From positions 1 to 64,000 of the forward strand of contig NZ_CP015285.1 in assembly GCF_001639105.2 (NCBI RefSeq): DNA of 64,000 nucleotides, in the 5' to 3' direction. Of the stretch, positions 6,855-17,656 are shown in pieces. The notes under the pieces were generated by a model. It did not search any database and was not told where the DNA came from. It saw nothing but the letters and a program-made list of their open reading frames with translations. Made by a program: the position numbers and the translations under genes. This DNA comes from Azospirillum humicireducens (lineage in GTDB: Bacteria > Pseudomonadota > Alphaproteobacteria > Azospirillales > Azospirillaceae). Each line of letters opens with the position of its first letter. The stretch's first letter is position 1.

Positions 6855-9380
6855 ATGACGTCCTCTCACGCTTCGGCGGGCGGCGGTCTCGGGCGGGGGG
6901 GCCGTGTGGTCGCCGTGCTGGGGCCGACCAACACCGGCAAGACCTATCTGGCGATCGAGCGCATGCTCGGTCACCGGTCCGGAATGATCGGCTTTCCCCT
7001 GCGCCTGCTGGCGCGGGAGAATTACGACCGCATCGTCGGGATCAAGGGCAGGAACGCCGTTGCCCTGGTGACGGGGGAGGAGAAGATCCTGCCCCCCAAC
7101 CCGTCCTATTGGGTCTGCACCGTCGAATCGATGCCGCTGGACCGCGCCGTCGATTTCCTGGCGGTGGACGAAATCCAGCTCTGCGCCGATCCCGAGCGCG
7201 GCCACATCTTCACCGACCGGCTGCTGAACGCCCGCGGCATGGTCGAGACGATGGTGCTGGGATCCGATTCGATGCAGCCGATGATCCGCCGGCTGGTGCC
7301 GAAGGCGGAGTTCATCAGCCGGCCGCGCTTCTCGCAGCTGACCTACGCCGGATACAAGAAGCTGACGCGGCTGCCGCCGCGCTCGGCGGTCGTCGCCTTT
7401 TCCGCCACCGATGTCTATTCCATCGCCGAGATGATCCGGCGCCAGCGCGGCGGCACCGCCGTGGTGCTGGGCGCGCTCAGCCCGCGCACGCGCAACGCGC
7501 AGGTCGGGCTCTATCAGGCGGGCGAGGTCGATTATCTGGTGGCGACCGACGCCATCGGCATGGGGCTGAACATGGATGTCGACCATGTCGCCTTCGCCCG
7601 CATCGTCAAGTTCGACGGCTTCGCCCCGCGCCGGCTGCGCCCCGCCGAGGTGGCGCAGATCGCCGGCCGCGCCGGCCGCCACATGCGCGACGGCACCTTC
7701 GGCACCACCGACGAGGTCGGGGAGCTGGACGCCGATCTGGTCACCCGCGTCGAGAACCACGAGTTCGAAACGGTCAAGACGCTGTCCTGGCGCAACAGCG
7801 AGCTGCGCTTCGACACGCCGGGCTTCCTGCTGAAATCGCTGGAGGAACGCGCGCCGCTCCAGGAACTGTCCCGCGTGCGCGAGGCCGACGACCATCTGGC
7901 GCTCCAGGCGCTGGTGCGCGATCCGGAGATCATGGATCTGGCGCGCGGCCGCGACGCCGTGAAGCTGCTGTGGGAGGTCTGCCAGGTCCCCGACTTCCGC
8001 AAGGTGCTGTCGGATGCCCACACCAAGCTGCTGGGACAGGTCTTCCGCAGCCTGCGCGGCCCCTTGCGCCGGCTGGACGACGATTGGGTGGGCAAGCAGA
8101 TCGCCCGGCTCGACCGCACCGAGGGCGACATCGACGCGCTGGTCGCCCGCATCGCCCACATCCGCACCTGGACCTACATCTCCAACCGGCCGACCTGGCT
8201 GAAGGATCCGCTGCACTGGCAGGAGCGCACCCGCGCCATCGAGGACCGGCTGTCCGACGCCCTGCACGAGCGGCTGACCCAGCGCTTCATCGACCGCCGC
8301 TCCGCCACGCTGGCCCGCACGCTGAAGGACGGGCGCTCGCTGCTGGGCGGCGTGCGCGCCGACGGCGAGGTGGTGGTGGAGGGGCATGTCGTCGGCAAGC
8401 TGGAGGGCTTCCGCTTCGTGCCCGACGCGCCCGACCGTTCCGACGAGGCGAAGTCGCTGCTGACCGCCGCCCGGCGGGCCTTGCGCGACGAGCTGGCCAA
8501 GCGGCTGCGCGCCTTCGAGGCGGAGCCGGACGACGCCTTCGCGCTGGGACCGGACGGGGTGTTGAGCGCGGATGGGTTGCCGGTGGCGCGGCTGGCGGCC
8601 GGCCAGTCGGTGCTGGCGCCGCTGGTGGTGCCGTTCGACGACGGCCTGCTGGACCAGGCCCAGCGCGAGCGGGTGCGGGCGCGGCTGGAGCGCTGGCTGA
8701 AGGACCACATCGCCGCCCGGCTGAAGCCGCTGTTCGCGCTATCCGGGGCGCAAGGGCTGTCGGGGGCCGGGCGCGGGCTGGCCTTCCAGCTGGTGGAGGG
8801 GCTGGGGGTGCTGCCTCGGCAGCCGGTCGCCGACATGGTCGAGCGGCTGGAGCGCGAGGACCGCAAGGCGCTGACCGGGCTGGGCGTCCGGCTGGGGGTG
8901 TCGCACCTCTATCTGACCGCGCTGGCCAAGCCGGCGGCGGTGACCTTGCGCGGGCTGCTGTGGGCGGTGGCGAAGGGCCATCCCCTGCCCGTCCCGATCC
9001 CACCGCCCGGCCGGGTATCGGTCGAGGCGCCGCCTGTGAAGGAAGGTGGCGCCCCCCCTGGCTTCTGGGAGGCCATCGGCTATCCTCTGGCCGGCGGGCG
9101 GGCGCTGCGCGTCGACATGCTCGACCGGCTGGAGACCGAGCTGCTGACCGCATCCAAGGCCAATGCGCCGATCCGCGAGGTGGCGCTCGGCCAGCGCGCC
9201 GGGCTGTCGGCGGAGGAGCTGGGGGCGGTGCTGGCCGGGCTCGGCTATGTGCGGATGGTGGCCGAGGACGGGGCGGTGACCTGGAAGCGGAAGCGGCCGC
9301 AGGGGAACAGGCAGCGGCGCGACAAGCCGACGAACGAGGACCACCCCTTCGCCAAGCTGCGGCAGCTGTCGGGGATGTGA
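6855..9380 (+). CDS. SUV3-like superfamily 2 RNA helicase
   Basis: An 841-residue helicase of the type related to mitochondrial SUV3, an ATP-dependent RNA unwinding enzyme of RNA degradation. Motif I is GPTNTGKT (23-30), motif II is the variant DEIQ (105-108), motif III is SAT (183-185) and motif VI is QIAGRAGR (268-275). Past about residue 290 are the C-terminal SUV3 region and a long alphaproteobacterial extension ending in a basic tail rich in Lys, Arg and Gln. It precedes an Hsp15-type S4 RNA-binding gene, a pairing often seen in alphaproteobacteria. An RNA-processing role is inferred from the family. Confidence 0.85.
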   Translation: MTSSHASAGGGLGRGGRVVAVLGPTNTGKTYLAIERMLGHRSGMIGFPLRLLARENYDRIVGIKGRNAVALVTGEEKILPPNPSYWVCTVESMPLDRAVDFLAVDEIQLCADPERGHIFTDRLLNARGMVETMVLGSDSMQPMIRRLVPKAEFISRPRFSQLTYAGYKKLTRLPPRSAVVAFSATDVYSIAEMIRRQRGGTAVVLGALSPRTRNAQVGLYQAGEVDYLVATDAIGMGLNMDVDHVAFARIVKFDGFAPRRLRPAEVAQIAGRAGRHMRDGTFGTTDEVGELDADLVTRVENHEFETVKTLSWRNSELRFDTPGFLLKSLEERAPLQELSRVREADDHLALQALVRDPEIMDLARGRDAVKLLWEVCQVPDFRKVLSDAHTKLLGQVFRSLRGPLRRLDDDWVGKQIARLDRTEGDIDALVARIAHIRTWTYISNRPTWLKDPLHWQERTRAIEDRLSDALHERLTQRFIDRRSATLARTLKDGRSLLGGVRADGEVVVEGHVVGKLEGFRFVPDAPDRSDEAKSLLTAARRALRDELAKRLRAFEAEPDDAFALGPDGVLSADGLPVARLAAGQSVLAPLVVPFDDGLLDQAQRERVRARLERWLKDHIAARLKPLFALSGAQGLSGAGRGLAFQLVEGLGVLPRQPVADMVERLEREDRKALTGLGVRLGVSHLYLTALAKPAAVTLRGLLWAVAKGHPLPVPIPPPGRVSVEAPPVKEGGAPPGFWEAIGYPLAGGRALRVDMLDRLETELLTASKANAPIREVALGQRAGLSAEELGAVLAGLGYVRMVAEDGAVTWKRKRPQGNRQRRDKPTNEDHPFAKLRQLSGM

Positions 9381-9395
9381 GGGGGGCGCCGGTTT

Positions 9396-9496
9396 CCCCC
9401 TCCCCAACCCTCCCCCGCTTCGCGGGAGAGGGTGCCTTATGCGGGGCGGCGGCAGTCCCCTCCACCGCCAGAGGCGGGGGAGGGCTAGGGAGGGGG
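9396..9496. repeat. Large intergenic inverted repeat, pyrimidine-rich arms
   Basis: The left arm is at 9396-9418 and the right arm at 9474-9496. They are 23 nt each with two mismatches, C/T-rich on the left and G/A-rich on the right. The inner part contains a further small hairpin around CGCTTCGCG. The element fills the helicase to S4-gene gap. Shorter elements of the same character lie at 26475-26497 and 28095-28136, which suggests a dispersed repeat family. Confidence 0.7.
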
Positions 9497-9544
9497 CAAG
9501 ACGACCCCACGGATAATGAACGAAGCCAACCGACGGAATCGCCC

Positions 9545-9982
9545 ATGATCAACACCGACACCGACGACTCCACCCCCGGCCGGCTGCGGATCGACAAGTG
9601 GTTGTGGTATGCGCGCTTCTTCAAGACGCGCAGCCTTGCCGCCAAGCTGTGCAACGACGGGGGCGTGCGGCTTTCGGGGGCGGTGGTGACCAAGGCGCAC
9701 GCGTCGGTGAAGCCGGGCGACGTGCTGACCTTCGCCCAGGGGCGGCACATCCGCGTGATCAAGGTGGTCGCGCTTGGCAGCCGCCGCGGGCCGGCGCCGG
9801 AGGCCCAGGCCCTGTACGAGGATCTCGCCCCGCCGGTGCCGGAGGAGCGGTTGCAGGATCCCTACCGCGCCCCGTTCCAGCAGCCCGGTGCCGGGCGCCC
9901 GACCAAGCGCGACCGGCGGGCGATCGACGCCCTGAAGGGCGATCCAATGATGGATGGTGCGTTGCGGAATGAAACCGATTAG
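9545..9982 (+). CDS. S4-domain RNA-binding protein, Hsp15 type
   Basis: A 145-residue cytoplasmic protein. The S4 domain (about 13-75) begins LRIDKWLWYARFFKTRS and continues with the GGVRLSG turn and KPGDVLT, as in Hsp15/HslR. That protein binds stalled 50S subunits carrying nascent chains. The C-terminal tail is basic (GRPTKRDRRAID), as usual for the family. The ATG is in a CCC-ATG context with no strong RBS. It follows the helicase gene across a large inverted repeat and is probably its functional neighbour in RNA metabolism. Confidence 0.87.
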   Translation: MINTDTDDSTPGRLRIDKWLWYARFFKTRSLAAKLCNDGGVRLSGAVVTKAHASVKPGDVLTFAQGRHIRVIKVVALGSRRGPAPEAQALYEDLAPPVPEERLQDPYRAPFQQPGAGRPTKRDRRAIDALKGDPMMDGALRNETD

Positions 9983-10075
9983 ACGGTGGCACCGATTGTT
10001 GCTGGAAAAAAGTGAGACCGCCTCTTAAACGGGGCGGCCATCACCCCCATTTGGCAAGGCTGGACAACCGACCAG

Positions 10076-11200
10076 ATGCGACAAGCGAGCACGATCATGA
10101 GCGAGAAGACCCGACCTTCGAGCCTTTCCGCCACCTCCACCAAGATGCGCGGCGCCCGCGCTGCAACCGCCGTGGCGGTGGCCCTGGTGATGGCGCTGGC
10201 CGCCGGCACCGCCGACGCCCGCGCCGGCAAGAGCGGCTCCGCCGGCAGCCGCGGCGACCGCACCCATGATGCGCCGGCCGCCACTTCCACTGCGCCCAAT
10301 GCTGTCTCGCCGATGGAGCGCTCCGCCGCCCCGGCGGCGTCGCCGGGCATGCAGCGCCCCGGCTCGCAGGCCACCGCCCCGGCGGCGGCGCCCTCGCGCG
10401 GCTTCTTCGGCGGCGGCTTCATGTCGGGCCTGATGGGCGGCCTGATCGGCGCCGGCATCGGCGCGATGCTGTTCGGTGGCGGCTTCTTCGAGGGGCTCGG
10501 CAGCTTCGCCGGCATCCTGGGCTTCATCCTGCAGATCCTGCTGGTCGTCTTCCTGGTCCGCCTGGCCATGCGCTTCTTCCGCAACCGCTCGCAGACGGCG
10601 AACACCGCGCCGGCCGGCGGCCCGCTCGGCAGCCAGATGGGCGGCGGCAACCCGGCCTATGCCGGCGGCCCGCTGGGTGGCCAGATGAACCGCGATGCGG
10701 CCGACGTCCGCTACAACCCGGTCGGCGGCACCCCGATGGGCGGTATGGGCGGCGGCAACGCCGGCCCGGCCCAGCGCCGTCAGGCGTCCGACGAGATCGG
10801 CATCCAGCCGGCCGACTTCGAGACGTTCGAGCGTCTGCTCGTCACCGTCCAGACCGCCTACGGGCGTGAGGATGTCGAGGCTCTGCGCGCCGCCACGACG
10901 CCGGAAATGCTGTCCTACTTCACCGACGACCTGACCGAGAACCGCAACCGTGGCGTGGTCAACAAGGTCAGCGACGTCCGCCTGCTGCAGGGCGATCTGG
11001 CCGAGGGCTGGCGCGAGGGGCTGCAGGAATACGCCACCGTCGCCATGCGCTTCTCGTTGATCGACACCACGGTGGACCGCGCCAGCGGCCGCGTGGTGGA
11101 GGGCAACGCCTCGCAGCCGACCGAAGCGACGGAGCTGTGGACCTTCGTCCGCCCGCGCGGCGGCCAGTGGCAGCTGTCGGCGATCCAGCAGGCCAACTGA
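10076..11200 (+). CDS. Tim44-like domain membrane protein
   Basis: A 374-residue protein. The N-terminal part has a signal-anchor-like stretch (AVAVALVMALAAG) and an Ala/Ser-rich linker. A Gly/Phe-rich hydrophobic region (about 105-170, FFGGGFMSGLMGGLIGAGIG then ILGFILQILLVVFLV) probably spans the membrane. The C-terminal 150 residues match the Tim44-like/NTF2-like fold (FETFERLLVTVQTAYGREDVEAL, YFTDDL, ELWTFVRP..QWQLSAIQQ). Its bacterial role is not established. An in-frame ATG at 10097 (MSEKTR) is an equally possible start, since neither ATG has a strong RBS. A bidirectional-looking terminator separates it from the convergent PotA gene. Confidence 0.8.
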   Translation: MRQASTIMSEKTRPSSLSATSTKMRGARAATAVAVALVMALAAGTADARAGKSGSAGSRGDRTHDAPAATSTAPNAVSPMERSAAPAASPGMQRPGSQATAPAAAPSRGFFGGGFMSGLMGGLIGAGIGAMLFGGGFFEGLGSFAGILGFILQILLVVFLVRLAMRFFRNRSQTANTAPAGGPLGSQMGGGNPAYAGGPLGGQMNRDAADVRYNPVGGTPMGGMGGGNAGPAQRRQASDEIGIQPADFETFERLLVTVQTAYGREDVEALRAATTPEMLSYFTDDLTENRNRGVVNKVSDVRLLQGDLAEGWREGLQEYATVAMRFSLIDTTVDRASGRVVEGNASQPTEATELWTFVRPRGGQWQLSAIQQAN

Positions 11201-11220
11201 CGCCTCGCTCAATCCTCATG

Positions 11221-11255
11221 CGAAACGCCCCGGCCGGATGGCCGGGGCGTTTTCG
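11221..11255 (+). terminator. Terminator between the Tim44-like gene and the potA-like gene
   Basis: A 15-bp stem (11221-11235 with 11240-11255) surrounds a 4-nt GGAT loop. A TTTT run closes it on the plus strand and a TTT on the minus strand, so it may serve both convergent genes. Confidence 0.85.
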
Positions 11256-11272
11256 TTTGTGCGGGATGTCGG

Positions 11273-12340
<1,068 letters not shown>

Positions 12341-12359
12341 GGACCCTGCTGTATGCCGA

Positions 12360-13559
12360 TCACGCCGCCAGGAAGCGGTCCTGGTACTCGTTGCGGATGG
12401 AGACGTACCACGCCTCCTGGATCGGCCACCACCACAGCTTCTGCAGCGCGTCGCCCGGATAGGCGTCGGCGAAGAACTGCTTGTTCAGGTCGGACAGGTG
12501 CGCCTCGGCGCCGACCGCCGTGCTGGAGATGCCGGAATGGTTGGTGTACAGCGCGCCGGCCTGGGGCGTGTAGAACCAGTTGATCCAGGCATAGGCGTTC
12601 TCCAGGTTCTCCGCCTTCTTCGGGATGGCGAAGCCTTCCATCCAGGCGAGAGCGCCCTCCTTCGGCGCCACGAAGCGGATCGGCAGCCCTTCCTTGCGCA
12701 GGGCCACGGCACTGCTGTCCCAGGTCTGGCCGATGACGCAGCCGTTGGTGCGGAAGGCGCCCTGGGCCTCGTTCTCGTTGGTCCAGAACTGGGCGACGGA
12801 CTTCTTGTTGGCGGCGGCCACCTTGAGGATGGCGTCGAAGTTGGCACGCGCCTTCGCCTCGTCCTTGAACTGATCGCGGACCGGGTGGGGCAGCTTGCCC
12901 TGGCTTTCCAGCCACAGCGCGATGCCGATCAGCGAGGAATGGCCGCGCACCGTCACCTTGCCGGCGTTGGCCGGCGCCCACAGGTCGCCGTAGCTGGCGG
13001 TGCCGTAGGCGAGCGGCGCCTTCTTCATGTCATAGGCCAGCGCCTCCGTGCCCCAGTCGGCCGGGGCGAAGTAGCGCTTGCCGCCGACGACGCCGCCCAT
13101 GCCGGCGGAGCCCTCGACCGACGACTTCAGGCAGCCGTCCCACTTGACCTTCGATTCGTCGATCGGCTGCACCAGCTCGAACTCGACATAGTTCGGCACG
13201 CGGTCGACGGTGGGGTGGATGATGTCGAAGCCGGCGCCGCCGGTGGCCTTCAGCTGGTTCAGCAGCTCGTCGTTGGTGCCGTATTCGGTCAGGGTCGCCT
13301 TGACGCCGGTCTTCTTCTCGAAATCGGCCAGCATGTCCGGGCTGATGTAGCCGGCCCAGGAGAAAATCTTCACCGACCCCGACGCCGCACGGCCCTCGCG
13401 CAGCACGAAGGGACCGACCGAGGCCACGCCGGCCGCGGCGGCCGCGCTCTGCAGCAGCAGGCGGCGGGTGAAGCTCTTGGCGGCGCGCTGGGTCTCGGCG
13501 CTGGACCGCTGGGTCTCGGTCTGGACGCGATCGGTCTGGGCGTTCTCGATCTTGGACAT
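12360..13559 (-). CDS. Extracellular solute-binding protein, PotD/PotF-like (polyamine type)
   Basis: A 399-residue precursor. The N-terminus has a twin-arginine-like signal (FTRRLLLQSAAAAAG, Arg32-Arg33), so export through Tat is possible. The mature part opens VKIFSWAGYISPDMLADFEKKTG and contains TYGSND-equivalent YGTNDELL, typical of polyamine-binding PotD/PotF. The chosen ATG at 13559 has an AGGGAGA RBS and fits the family. A longer in-frame extension upstream is unlikely to be translated. It is first gene of the pair with the PotA-like ATPase. Permeases must be encoded elsewhere, or the pair may use another system. Confidence 0.87.
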   Translation of the reverse strand: MSKIENAQTDRVQTETQRSSAETQRAAKSFTRRLLLQSAAAAAGVASVGPFVLREGRAASGSVKIFSWAGYISPDMLADFEKKTGVKATLTEYGTNDELLNQLKATGGAGFDIIHPTVDRVPNYVEFELVQPIDESKVKWDGCLKSSVEGSAGMGGVVGGKRYFAPADWGTEALAYDMKKAPLAYGTASYGDLWAPANAGKVTVRGHSSLIGIALWLESQGKLPHPVRDQFKDEAKARANFDAILKVAAANKKSVAQFWTNENEAQGAFRTNGCVIGQTWDSSAVALRKEGLPIRFVAPKEGALAWMEGFAIPKKAENLENAYAWINWFYTPQAGALYTNHSGISSTAVGAEAHLSDLNKQFFADAYPGDALQKLWWWPIQEAWYVSIRNEYQDRFLAA

Positions 13560-13929
13560 GACGTCCGGTCTCCCTGGCTCTTTGATGGCGTTTGAAGGGC
13601 CGGCGATTCGGCCGACGGCGCGGCCCCGCTCAAGGCGCAAAGTGTGCCTGAGACGAAAGCACCCCGTCCATGCCGGAAGTCGGACCCCCGACAAACTTCA
13701 TAGAGCCGTCATATCGGCCTTATCCGCCGCTGCCGGCCACTACCCCGCAAGTGTGGACAGCGTCATTCTTTCGCCACGGTCGCGGGACAAATAATCGTCG
13801 GACCGCCGCCGGTCTTTCGGCGAAGCGGGCATGGGCGTATGAGGACCGTTGTGGGGGCCTTCCCCCCGGCAGGACACCGACCTTACTGGGCTTTGCGAGC
13901 GCGCCGTGACCGCCGACCGACCGGACCAC
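13560..13929. other. Divergent intergenic region (binding protein / penicillin-binding protein)
   Basis: A 370-base gap that must hold promoters for both divergent genes. The RBS of the binding protein gene lies at its left edge. I see no strong inverted repeat, RNA gene or plausible small gene. Upstream in-frame GTG (13906) and TTG (13849) codons would lengthen the penicillin-binding protein, but neither has a convincing RBS. Confidence 0.4.
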
Positions 13930-16308
13930 ATGACGGAGCAGCACCGGACGGGTCAGCTTTATGCCGGCCCCCGCCCTGTCCGCACCCGCGACGACCCGTC
14001 CCCGCTCGACAAGCTGTCGGCCGGCGGCATCGCCCTTGGCCTTGCCCGTACCGTCGCGTCCGCTGCGCTGGCGTCGCTCCGCCGCGGCAAGCCGCACGGC
14101 AAGGTGCCGCCGCCGTCGGCCGCGCCGCCGCCGACTCCCTACAAGCCGGTCCAGCGACCGCGCCGCCGGTCCGGCCTGTCGTCGTTCAAGCTGCCCGCCT
14201 TCACGCTGCCGTCCTTCACCATTCCAAGGATCTCCTTGCCCAAACTCCGCCCGTCCAAGCCTTCCGCGCGTCGGTCCGGCGGCTCTCAGCCGCCGCAGCC
14301 GCCGGCCCCGCCCCCTGGGCGTCCCGGCCGGGCGCCGCAGCCGCCCCGCAAGGGGGGAGGGTGGGGCAGGCGGCTGGTGCAGGGGGTGCTGGTCGCCGCC
14401 ATCTGGTGCGGCATCGGGCTGGGCATGGTGCTGGCCTGGTTCGCGCTCGACCTGCCGGACATCTCCAAGGTGGCGCAGTTCGAACGCCGCGCGTCCGTCA
14501 CCGTGCTGGCCGCCGACGGGACCGAGTTCGCCCGCTTCGGCGACCTGCACGGCACGACGCTCAGCGTGCGCGACCTGCCGCCGCATCTGGTCGATGCCGT
14601 GCTGGCGATCGAGGACCGCCGCTTCTACAGCCATTTCGGCATCGATCCGCTGGGGCTGGCGCGTGCCGTCTATGTCAACTGGCGCTCCGGCCGGGCGGTG
14701 CAGGGCGGCTCCACCATCACCCAGCAGCTGGCCAAGAACCTGTTCCTGACGCCCGAGAAGTCACTGAAGCGCAAGATCCAGGAGGCGATGCTGGCGCTGT
14801 GGCTGGAGAACCGCTTCACCAAGGACCAGATCCTCACCGCCTACCTGAACCGCGTCTATCTCGGCGCCGGCACCTTCGGGGTGGATGCCGCCGCCCGTAC
14901 CTATTTCGGCAAGCCGGCGACCGAGGTCGATGTGCGCGAAGCGGCGGTTCTGGCCGGGCTGCTGAAGGCGCCGTCGCGCTACGCCCCCAGCTCCAACCCC
15001 GACGAGTCGGCGGAGCGGGCGCGGGTGGTGATGGCGGCGATGCTGGACGCCGGCTATCTCACCCAGGCGCAGTACGAGGCGGCGCGCGCCGCCAAGCCTT
15101 CGCCCAAGCGCAAATCCGGCGGCGACGGCCGCTATTTCGCCGATTGGGTGACCGATCTGGTGCCGGGCTTCGCCGGCCCCGACCATGGCGACGTGATCGT
15201 CCGCACCACGCTGGACCTGAAGATGCAGCGCGCCGCCGAACAACGGATGGAGGCGCTGCTGGCCGGCCCCGGAGCCGCCGCCAATGTCCGCCAGGGCGCG
15301 CTGGTCGCCATGAGTCCCGACGGCGCGGTGCGCGCGCTGGTCGGCGGCCGCGATTACGACAGCAGCGAGTTCAACCGCGCCACCCAGGCGCTGCGCCAGC
15401 CGGGCTCCGCCTTCAAGCCCTTCGTCTATCTGGCGGCGCTGGAGGCCGGCTGGTCTCCCGACAGCCAGATCGACGACGCTCCGGTCCAGCTCGGCACCTG
15501 GAGCCCCGGCAACTATGACGGCAAGTACCGCGGCAGCATCACGCTGGCCGCGGCGTTGGCCCATTCCTCCAACACGGCGACGGCGCGGCTGATCGACCGG
15601 GTCGGCACCGACCGGGTGCGGCGCATCGCCTCGAATCTCGGCATCGCCTCGCCGCTGACCCGCGACCTGTCGCTGGCGCTCGGCACCAGCGAGGTGACGC
15701 CGCTGGAGCTGGTGCGCGCCTATGCCGGCATCGCCAACCGCGGCGCTCCGGTCTGGGCCTATGCCATCACCGAGATCAAAAGCCGCGACGGCGTCCTCCT
15801 CTACCGGCGCCAGGGCGGCGGCGGCGGCGCGGTTGTCGATCCCGCCCATGCGGTGCAGCTCGCCCGGATGATGGGCGGCGTGCTGGAGTACGGCACCGGC
15901 CGCAGCGCCCGGCTGAACCGCCCGGCGGCGGCCAAGTCGGGTACGACGCAGGAGTATCGCGACGCCTGGTTCGTCGGCTTCACCGCCGATCTGGTCGCGG
16001 GGGTGTGGCTGGGCAACGACAACAACGAGGCGATGAGGAAGGTCACCGGCGGCAGCCTGCCGGCCAGGTTGTGGCGCGACTTCATGATGGACGCCCATGC
16101 CGGCAAGCCCGCCCGCCCGCTGCCCGGCCTGGACGGCGTCCCCGCCTGGACGCCCCCGCCTGGAACGGTGCCGCAGGGCGGCGTCCCGGTCGCTTCCGCC
16201 GAGCCGCGGTCCGGCGGCGGGATCGGGTCGCTGATCGAGAGGATCGCCGGCAGCCCCGCCACGGCTCCACGGGTGCAGTACGACTACAGCAACAGCGGGG
16301 TGCGGTAG
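13930..16308 (+). CDS. Class A penicillin-binding protein (PBP1A-type transglycosylase/transpeptidase)
   Basis: A 792-residue bifunctional peptidoglycan synthase. A long cytoplasmic tail (about 1-145) is rich in Pro, Arg and Lys. One TM segment follows (about 147-173). The GT51 domain carries catalytic Glu228 in AIEDRRFYSHFGID and the QGGSTITQQLAKN motif (258-270). The transpeptidase domain has SxxK as SAFK (493-496), SxN as SSN (546-548) and KSGTT (669-673). All catalytic motifs are intact. The basic, proline-rich tail is longer than in E. coli PBP1A and may serve as a cytoplasmic interaction or localisation segment; that is inference. Confidence 0.93.
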   Translation: MTEQHRTGQLYAGPRPVRTRDDPSPLDKLSAGGIALGLARTVASAALASLRRGKPHGKVPPPSAAPPPTPYKPVQRPRRRSGLSSFKLPAFTLPSFTIPRISLPKLRPSKPSARRSGGSQPPQPPAPPPGRPGRAPQPPRKGGGWGRRLVQGVLVAAIWCGIGLGMVLAWFALDLPDISKVAQFERRASVTVLAADGTEFARFGDLHGTTLSVRDLPPHLVDAVLAIEDRRFYSHFGIDPLGLARAVYVNWRSGRAVQGGSTITQQLAKNLFLTPEKSLKRKIQEAMLALWLENRFTKDQILTAYLNRVYLGAGTFGVDAAARTYFGKPATEVDVREAAVLAGLLKAPSRYAPSSNPDESAERARVVMAAMLDAGYLTQAQYEAARAAKPSPKRKSGGDGRYFADWVTDLVPGFAGPDHGDVIVRTTLDLKMQRAAEQRMEALLAGPGAAANVRQGALVAMSPDGAVRALVGGRDYDSSEFNRATQALRQPGSAFKPFVYLAALEAGWSPDSQIDDAPVQLGTWSPGNYDGKYRGSITLAAALAHSSNTATARLIDRVGTDRVRRIASNLGIASPLTRDLSLALGTSEVTPLELVRAYAGIANRGAPVWAYAITEIKSRDGVLLYRRQGGGGGAVVDPAHAVQLARMMGGVLEYGTGRSARLNRPAAAKSGTTQEYRDAWFVGFTADLVAGVWLGNDNNEAMRKVTGGSLPARLWRDFMMDAHAGKPARPLPGLDGVPAWTPPPGTVPQGGVPVASAEPRSGGGIGSLIERIAGSPATAPRVQYDYSNSGVR

Positions 16309-16413
16309 GGGAGAGAGCATTGCTGCCGGGCGCCCCCTCCCCACCCCCAGGTTCCCCCCACCGCCCCGACGCTGCTATACCTCCTTCCGAATTCCCCCCA
16401 CAGCGGACGAGAC

Positions 16414-17646
16414 ATGCAGGCGGACGACCGAGCGGACGGAGTGGAGTTGCTGGTGGAGGCCGTGCCCCCGCCCGTCCCCGACACCCCGAATCCGCCTCCG
16501 CGCCGCCGCGACTCCCTCAACCCGCTGCTGACGGTCGCTGCTCCGGTTCTGGCGCTGGCCGGGACCTTGCACGACCGTGCCCTCGCCGATCCGCCCCGCG
16601 CCGCCGCCACCGCCGCGCTGGAGCGCTTCGACCGCGAGGCCGCCGCGTCCGGCCTCGACCCCGACGACATCCGCGCGGCCCGGATCGCGCTGGCCGCCAC
16701 CCTTGACGACGTCGCCCGCGCCGCCGGCCATGGCGGGGCGCCGGTGGCGGAACCCGGTGCCGGGGTGCGCTTCTTCGACCTGCTCGACGGCATGCTGGGC
16801 GACCCCCGCCGCCACCGCCATGCGCTGGAGCTGTTCTACGCCTGCCTGTCGCTGGGCTTCGAGGGGCGGTTCCGCGACAAGCCCGGCGGTGCCCACGACC
16901 TCGCCCGCCTGCGCGACGAGCTGTACCGAATCCTGCGCCGGGCCCGCGGCGACGCGGCGGCGGAGCTGTCGCCGGCCTGGGCCGGGGTGACGGAGCCGTT
17001 CCGCCCGCTGGGCGGCACCCTGTCCGGCGGCTTGCCGGGCTGGCTGCTCTGGGCGGCAGTGGCGCTGGGTCTGTCCGGCCTCTATGTCCATCTCGCCGGC
17101 ACCCTCGACCGGCAGGCGGAGCCGGTGGCCGCCCGCATCGCGGCATTGCTGCCCGACCGCCCGATCGAGATCGCGCGGATGGTCCCGCCGCCGCCGCCCA
17201 CCGCCGGCCCCGCCCTGATCGCACGGATAACCGGACAGCTCGCTCCCGAAATCCGCATCGGCGCCGTCGAGGTTCTGGCGGGGGAGGACGGTGCCCTGGT
17301 GATCCGCATCCCGGCGGCGGCGATGTTCGCCACCGGCAGCGACGCGGTGAAGGCCCGCCACCGCGCCATCGTGGAGCGGGTGGGCCAGACCCTGGCGGCG
17401 GAGCCCGGCAGTGTCCGGGTGGTCGCCCACACCGACGACCAGACCCCGCCCGGCGGGCGCCTTCCCACCGCCCAGGCGCTGACCGATGCCCGCGCCGAAT
17501 CGGTGCGCAAGCTGCTGGAGCGCAGCCTGCCGCCCGCCCGCCTGTCGGCCGAAGGCCATGGCGACCAGGAGCCCGTCGCCCTGAACGACACGCCCGCCGG
17601 GCGCGACGCCAACCGGCGGATCGACATCCGCCTCTACCCGCAATAG
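16414..17646 (+). CDS. tssL: Type VI secretion protein TssL with C-terminal OmpA domain
   Basis: A 410-residue inner-membrane protein. The DotU/IcmH cytoplasmic domain (about 35-195) has the features LNPLLTVAAPVLALA, FFDLLDGML and ELFYACLSLGFEGRFR. A single TM lies at about 208-228. The periplasmic part ends in an OmpA-like peptidoglycan-binding domain (about 290-410; VVAHTDDQ, ALTDARAESVRKLL, ANRRIDIRL). This is the 'extended' TssL type that anchors the T6SS membrane complex to the cell wall. It starts an operon, with tssM 10 nt downstream. No tssJ, tssK or sheath genes are nearby. Confidence 0.9.
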   Translation: MQADDRADGVELLVEAVPPPVPDTPNPPPRRRDSLNPLLTVAAPVLALAGTLHDRALADPPRAAATAALERFDREAAASGLDPDDIRAARIALAATLDDVARAAGHGGAPVAEPGAGVRFFDLLDGMLGDPRRHRHALELFYACLSLGFEGRFRDKPGGAHDLARLRDELYRILRRARGDAAAELSPAWAGVTEPFRPLGGTLSGGLPGWLLWAAVALGLSGLYVHLAGTLDRQAEPVAARIAALLPDRPIEIARMVPPPPPTAGPALIARITGQLAPEIRIGAVEVLAGEDGALVIRIPAAAMFATGSDAVKARHRAIVERVGQTLAAEPGSVRVVAHTDDQTPPGGRLPTAQALTDARAESVRKLLERSLPPARLSAEGHGDQEPVALNDTPAGRDANRRIDIRLYPQ

Positions 17647-17656
17647 GGCGCCAGCC

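Noticed and set aside
6255..8708. 817-residue minus-strand frame across the helicase
   Set aside because: Low-complexity shadow of the SUV3-like helicase, with no conserved motif.
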